From the NCBI RefSeq assembly GCF_004135585.1, contig NZ_CP035501.1:2799501-2863500 (forward strand): a DNA stretch of 64,000 bases, given 5' to 3'. Made by a program: the position numbers and the translations under genes. Numbering within the stretch: position 1 is the first letter of the stretch; every line of letters begins with the position of its first letter. Shown piece after piece: positions 62,429 to 64,000 of the stretch. The DNA is from Sphingosinicella sp. BN140058 (GTDB taxonomy: Bacteria; Pseudomonadota; Alphaproteobacteria; Sphingomonadales; Sphingomonadaceae). The notes below the pieces were generated by a model that had not been told where the DNA came from, did not search any database, and saw nothing but the letters and a program-made list of their open reading frames with translations.

Positions 62429-62812
62429 TCAGCGGTGCTGGGTCGCCTTCCCGAGCGCCGCGACGCAGCTCGCGCGATCGAAATCGCGCCCGTCGGGCAG
62501 GCGCGCGTCGACATGGATGACGATCGGATCGCCTCCGCCGCGTGGCGGATAGAAATAGACGTCGAGCACGCACGCCGGTCCCGAAAATTGCAGCTTGCGC
62601 GCCGAACCTTCGCGAACGTCGAGCTCGGGCCGGCCGAACTGCGCTTCGATGACCCGGGCGGTGCGGCCGATCACGGTTTCGAGACCGACGACGCTGTAGA
62701 CGCGCGGCGGCGGCAACTGGACTCGCGGCGCTGTCGTGGCAGTCCCTTCGGTCTTGGCGACGCAGGCCCCCAGGATCGGCAGCAGCAGGAGAGGCGCGAT
62801 TTGGAGCTTCAT
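62429..62812 (-). CDS. small lipoprotein, 127 aa
   Basis: A lipoprotein signal (KLQIAPLLLLPILGAC) with lipobox LGAC, then RVYSVVGLETVIGRTARVIEAQFGRPELDVREGSARKLQFSGPACVLDVYFYPP. That part resembles short periplasmic proteins of the BamE/SmpA-like kind, but I cannot confirm it. Two later Cys may pair. Its ATG overlaps the stop of the upstream EI24-like gene, so they form an operon. Confidence 0.75.
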   Translation of the reverse strand: MKLQIAPLLLLPILGACVAKTEGTATTAPRVQLPPPRVYSVVGLETVIGRTARVIEAQFGRPELDVREGSARKLQFSGPACVLDVYFYPPRGGGDPIVIHVDARLPDGRDFDRASCVAALGKATQHR

Positions 62813-63495
62813 CTCTTGCCCTTGTGGAACATGTGCGTGGCAGCCGCTGCCCCTAACAAAGGCGCGAGCAGATTGGCAAAGGGAATGAGGAACAGCCAGG
62901 TCGCACCCAGGCCGAGCAGCGCCCGCTGGGGCCGAGTCCGCTTCAGCCATGCGTCGAACGCCGCGCCGTCGAGGTGCCGTGCCGCCACCATTTCGCCAAG
63001 GTCCCGGCCGAGCGCCAGGCTGTTGACGGCCGAGAACAGGAGCAGCGGACCGAGGCCGGTGATCAAAAGCAGGACGTAGAAAGGCAAAGCGATCAGGTTC
63101 CACAGCAGAAGGCGCGCCACCGATCGCGCTGACAGAGCAAGGCTTCGTGGGAGCGGTACGGGCCGCCCTCTGGCTCCAGGGTAATGGCGGGCTTCGACCG
63201 CTTCGACGATCTCGTCGGAGAAGATGCCGATGACGCCGATGGCGATCGCCGGGAACAGGAACACGAGTGCGGCACCCCCAAGCAGCAGCGCCGCAACCGT
63301 GCCGCCCCCGGCCCCCAGCCGGCAGCGGCCGCCAATCCAGGGGTTGGCGCAGGGATCCACGCCGGCGAGGAGCCATCCGGCCGCGCCGGCGACGAGCCCG
63401 AACAGCAGCAGCGTCAGCAGCAGCGATTTGACCAATACCTTCAGAAAGGCACGGTCCCCGATCTGGCCGAAGGCGAGGGCAAAAGCGGAAAGCAT
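62809..63495 (-). CDS. EI24/CysZ-like membrane protein
   Basis: A 228-residue membrane protein with about four hydrophobic segments (LLLTLLLFGLVAGAAGWLLAG, LLLGGAALVFLFPAIAIGVIGIF, LLLWNLIALPFYVLLLITGLGPLLLF and a C-terminal one). It also has the EI24-type stretch LARDLGEMVAARHL-like (GRDLGEMVAARHLDGAAFDAWLKRTRP). CysZ members import sulphate; this one has no cysteine-biosynthesis neighbours. Start ATG 63495 is chosen for its AAGGCGG site. It is divergent from the adenosine-kinase-like gene. Confidence 0.8.
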   Translation of the reverse strand: MLSAFALAFGQIGDRAFLKVLVKSLLLTLLLFGLVAGAAGWLLAGVDPCANPWIGGRCRLGAGGGTVAALLLGGAALVFLFPAIAIGVIGIFSDEIVEAVEARHYPGARGRPVPLPRSLALSARSVARLLLWNLIALPFYVLLLITGLGPLLLFSAVNSLALGRDLGEMVAARHLDGAAFDAWLKRTRPQRALLGLGATWLFLIPFANLLAPLLGAAAATHMFHKGKR

Positions 63496-63591
63496 CCGCC
63501 TTGCTGCCCCGTGAGACTCGCGCTGGTCAAGGTTGATCGCTCCGTGCCGCGCGGCTACGGCCCGATCTTTCCCGGCTGAGAAAGAGAGAAT

Positions 63592-64000
63592 GTGACCGAT
63601 ACCCGCCTCGACGTCCTTTGCATCGGCAATGCCATTGTCGACGTCATCGCCGTCGCCGACGAAGGCTTCCTTGTCGCCGAGGGGCTCGACAAGGGATCGA
63701 TGCGGCTGATCGATGCGGACGAGGCGACGCGGCTCTATGGCAAGATGGGTCCCGGCCGCGAGATCAGCGGCGGCTCGGCCGGCAACACGGCCGCGGGCAT
63801 CGCCATGCTCGGCGCCCGGGCGGGCTTCGTCGGTCAGGTCGCGAACGATCAATTGGGTGAAGTCTACGCCCACGACATCCGCTCGATCGGGGTGGAATTC
63901 ACCACGCCCTTCCGCGACAGCGGCGACGTTCCGACCGCGCGCTGCCTCATCCTCGTCACGCCCGATGCGCAGCGGACGATGAACACCTTCCTCGGCGCAG
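63592..64000 (+). CDS. PfkB-family sugar kinase, adenosine-kinase-like (partial)
   Basis: Open at the right edge; 136 codons are seen. GTG start with GAGAAAGAGAG upstream. The N-terminus reads LDVLCIGNAIVDVIAVADEGFLVAEGLDKGSMRLID, followed by the PfkB signature ISGGSAGNTAAGIAMLGARAGFVGQVANDQLGEVYAHDIRSIGVEF. This matches the alphaproteobacterial adenosine kinase/ribokinase group. The catalytic half lies beyond the window. Confidence 0.9.
   Translation, partial: MTDTRLDVLCIGNAIVDVIAVADEGFLVAEGLDKGSMRLIDADEATRLYGKMGPGREISGGSAGNTAAGIAMLGARAGFVGQVANDQLGEVYAHDIRSIGVEFTTPFRDSGDVPTARCLILVTPDAQRTMNTFLGA

Overview
The window looks like a high-GC alphaproteobacterial chromosome, most likely Sphingomonadales (sphingomonad). 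The signs are FlbT and FixL/FixJ-type signalling proteins, a GTTC-N7-GTTC LexA box, an imuA-imuB-dnaE2 mutasome, CtrA-like TTAA-N7-CTAA boxes and a dispersed palindromic repeat containing CTTCGACAAGCTCAG. The family assignment is an inference. No rRNA, tRNA or CRISPR array was seen.

Layout. (1) 1-11.7 kb: a signalling block with two FixJ-type response regulators, two FixL-type histidine kinases, a PAS-GGDEF-EAL protein and a GGDEF protein. Two tandem FtsZ paralogues lie in its middle (4746-7695). The first is nearly canonical in its GTPase core. The second has lost the GLGAGA loop and carries a CxxC-containing basic tail. Neither has a recognisable FtsZ C-terminal FtsA-binding peptide. (2) 11.7-17.5 kb: a small unknown gene, an unusual sigma-70-family factor, and flbT-fliI-fliJ-transglycosylase. 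(3) 17.6-32.7 kb: the flagellar body: flgE-flgK-flgL, a TPR-like exported protein, fliL-fliM-DUF6468-motE, flgF-flgG-flgA-flgH, flagellin, and a small unknown gene. (4) 32.7-40.8 kb: a decayed stretch with a probable spore-coat-U remnant, then the leftward fliF-fliN-FlbD-like-flhA-fliK-flgD set. (5) 40.8-49 kb: a 63-bp tandem repeat, an orphan VirB2/TrbC-like gene, and the SOS mutasome, which is split by a Phd/PIN toxin-antitoxin pair lying between two 148-bp direct repeats. (6) 49-64 kb: mostly housekeeping genes: M16 protease, LytS/LytR pair, PadR repressor with membrane partner, ICL/PEP-mutase family enzyme, VOC protein, NatAB-like ABC exporter, QueG, ferredoxin reductase, an EI24-like membrane protein and a truncated adenosine-kinase-like gene.

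How it works together. Regions 1-4 appear to form one motility and signalling island: c-di-GMP enzymes and FixLJ-type pairs beside hook, rod, rings, switch, export gate and filament genes. Ten transcription units in regions 2-5 share an ATCCTATAAT-like element just upstream of their first gene, without clear sigma-54 or sigma-28 promoters. The sigma-like factor inside the island is a natural candidate to read it. fliG, fliE, fliH, flgB, flgC, flgI, flhB, fliPQR and motAB are not in the window and must lie elsewhere if the flagellum is functional.
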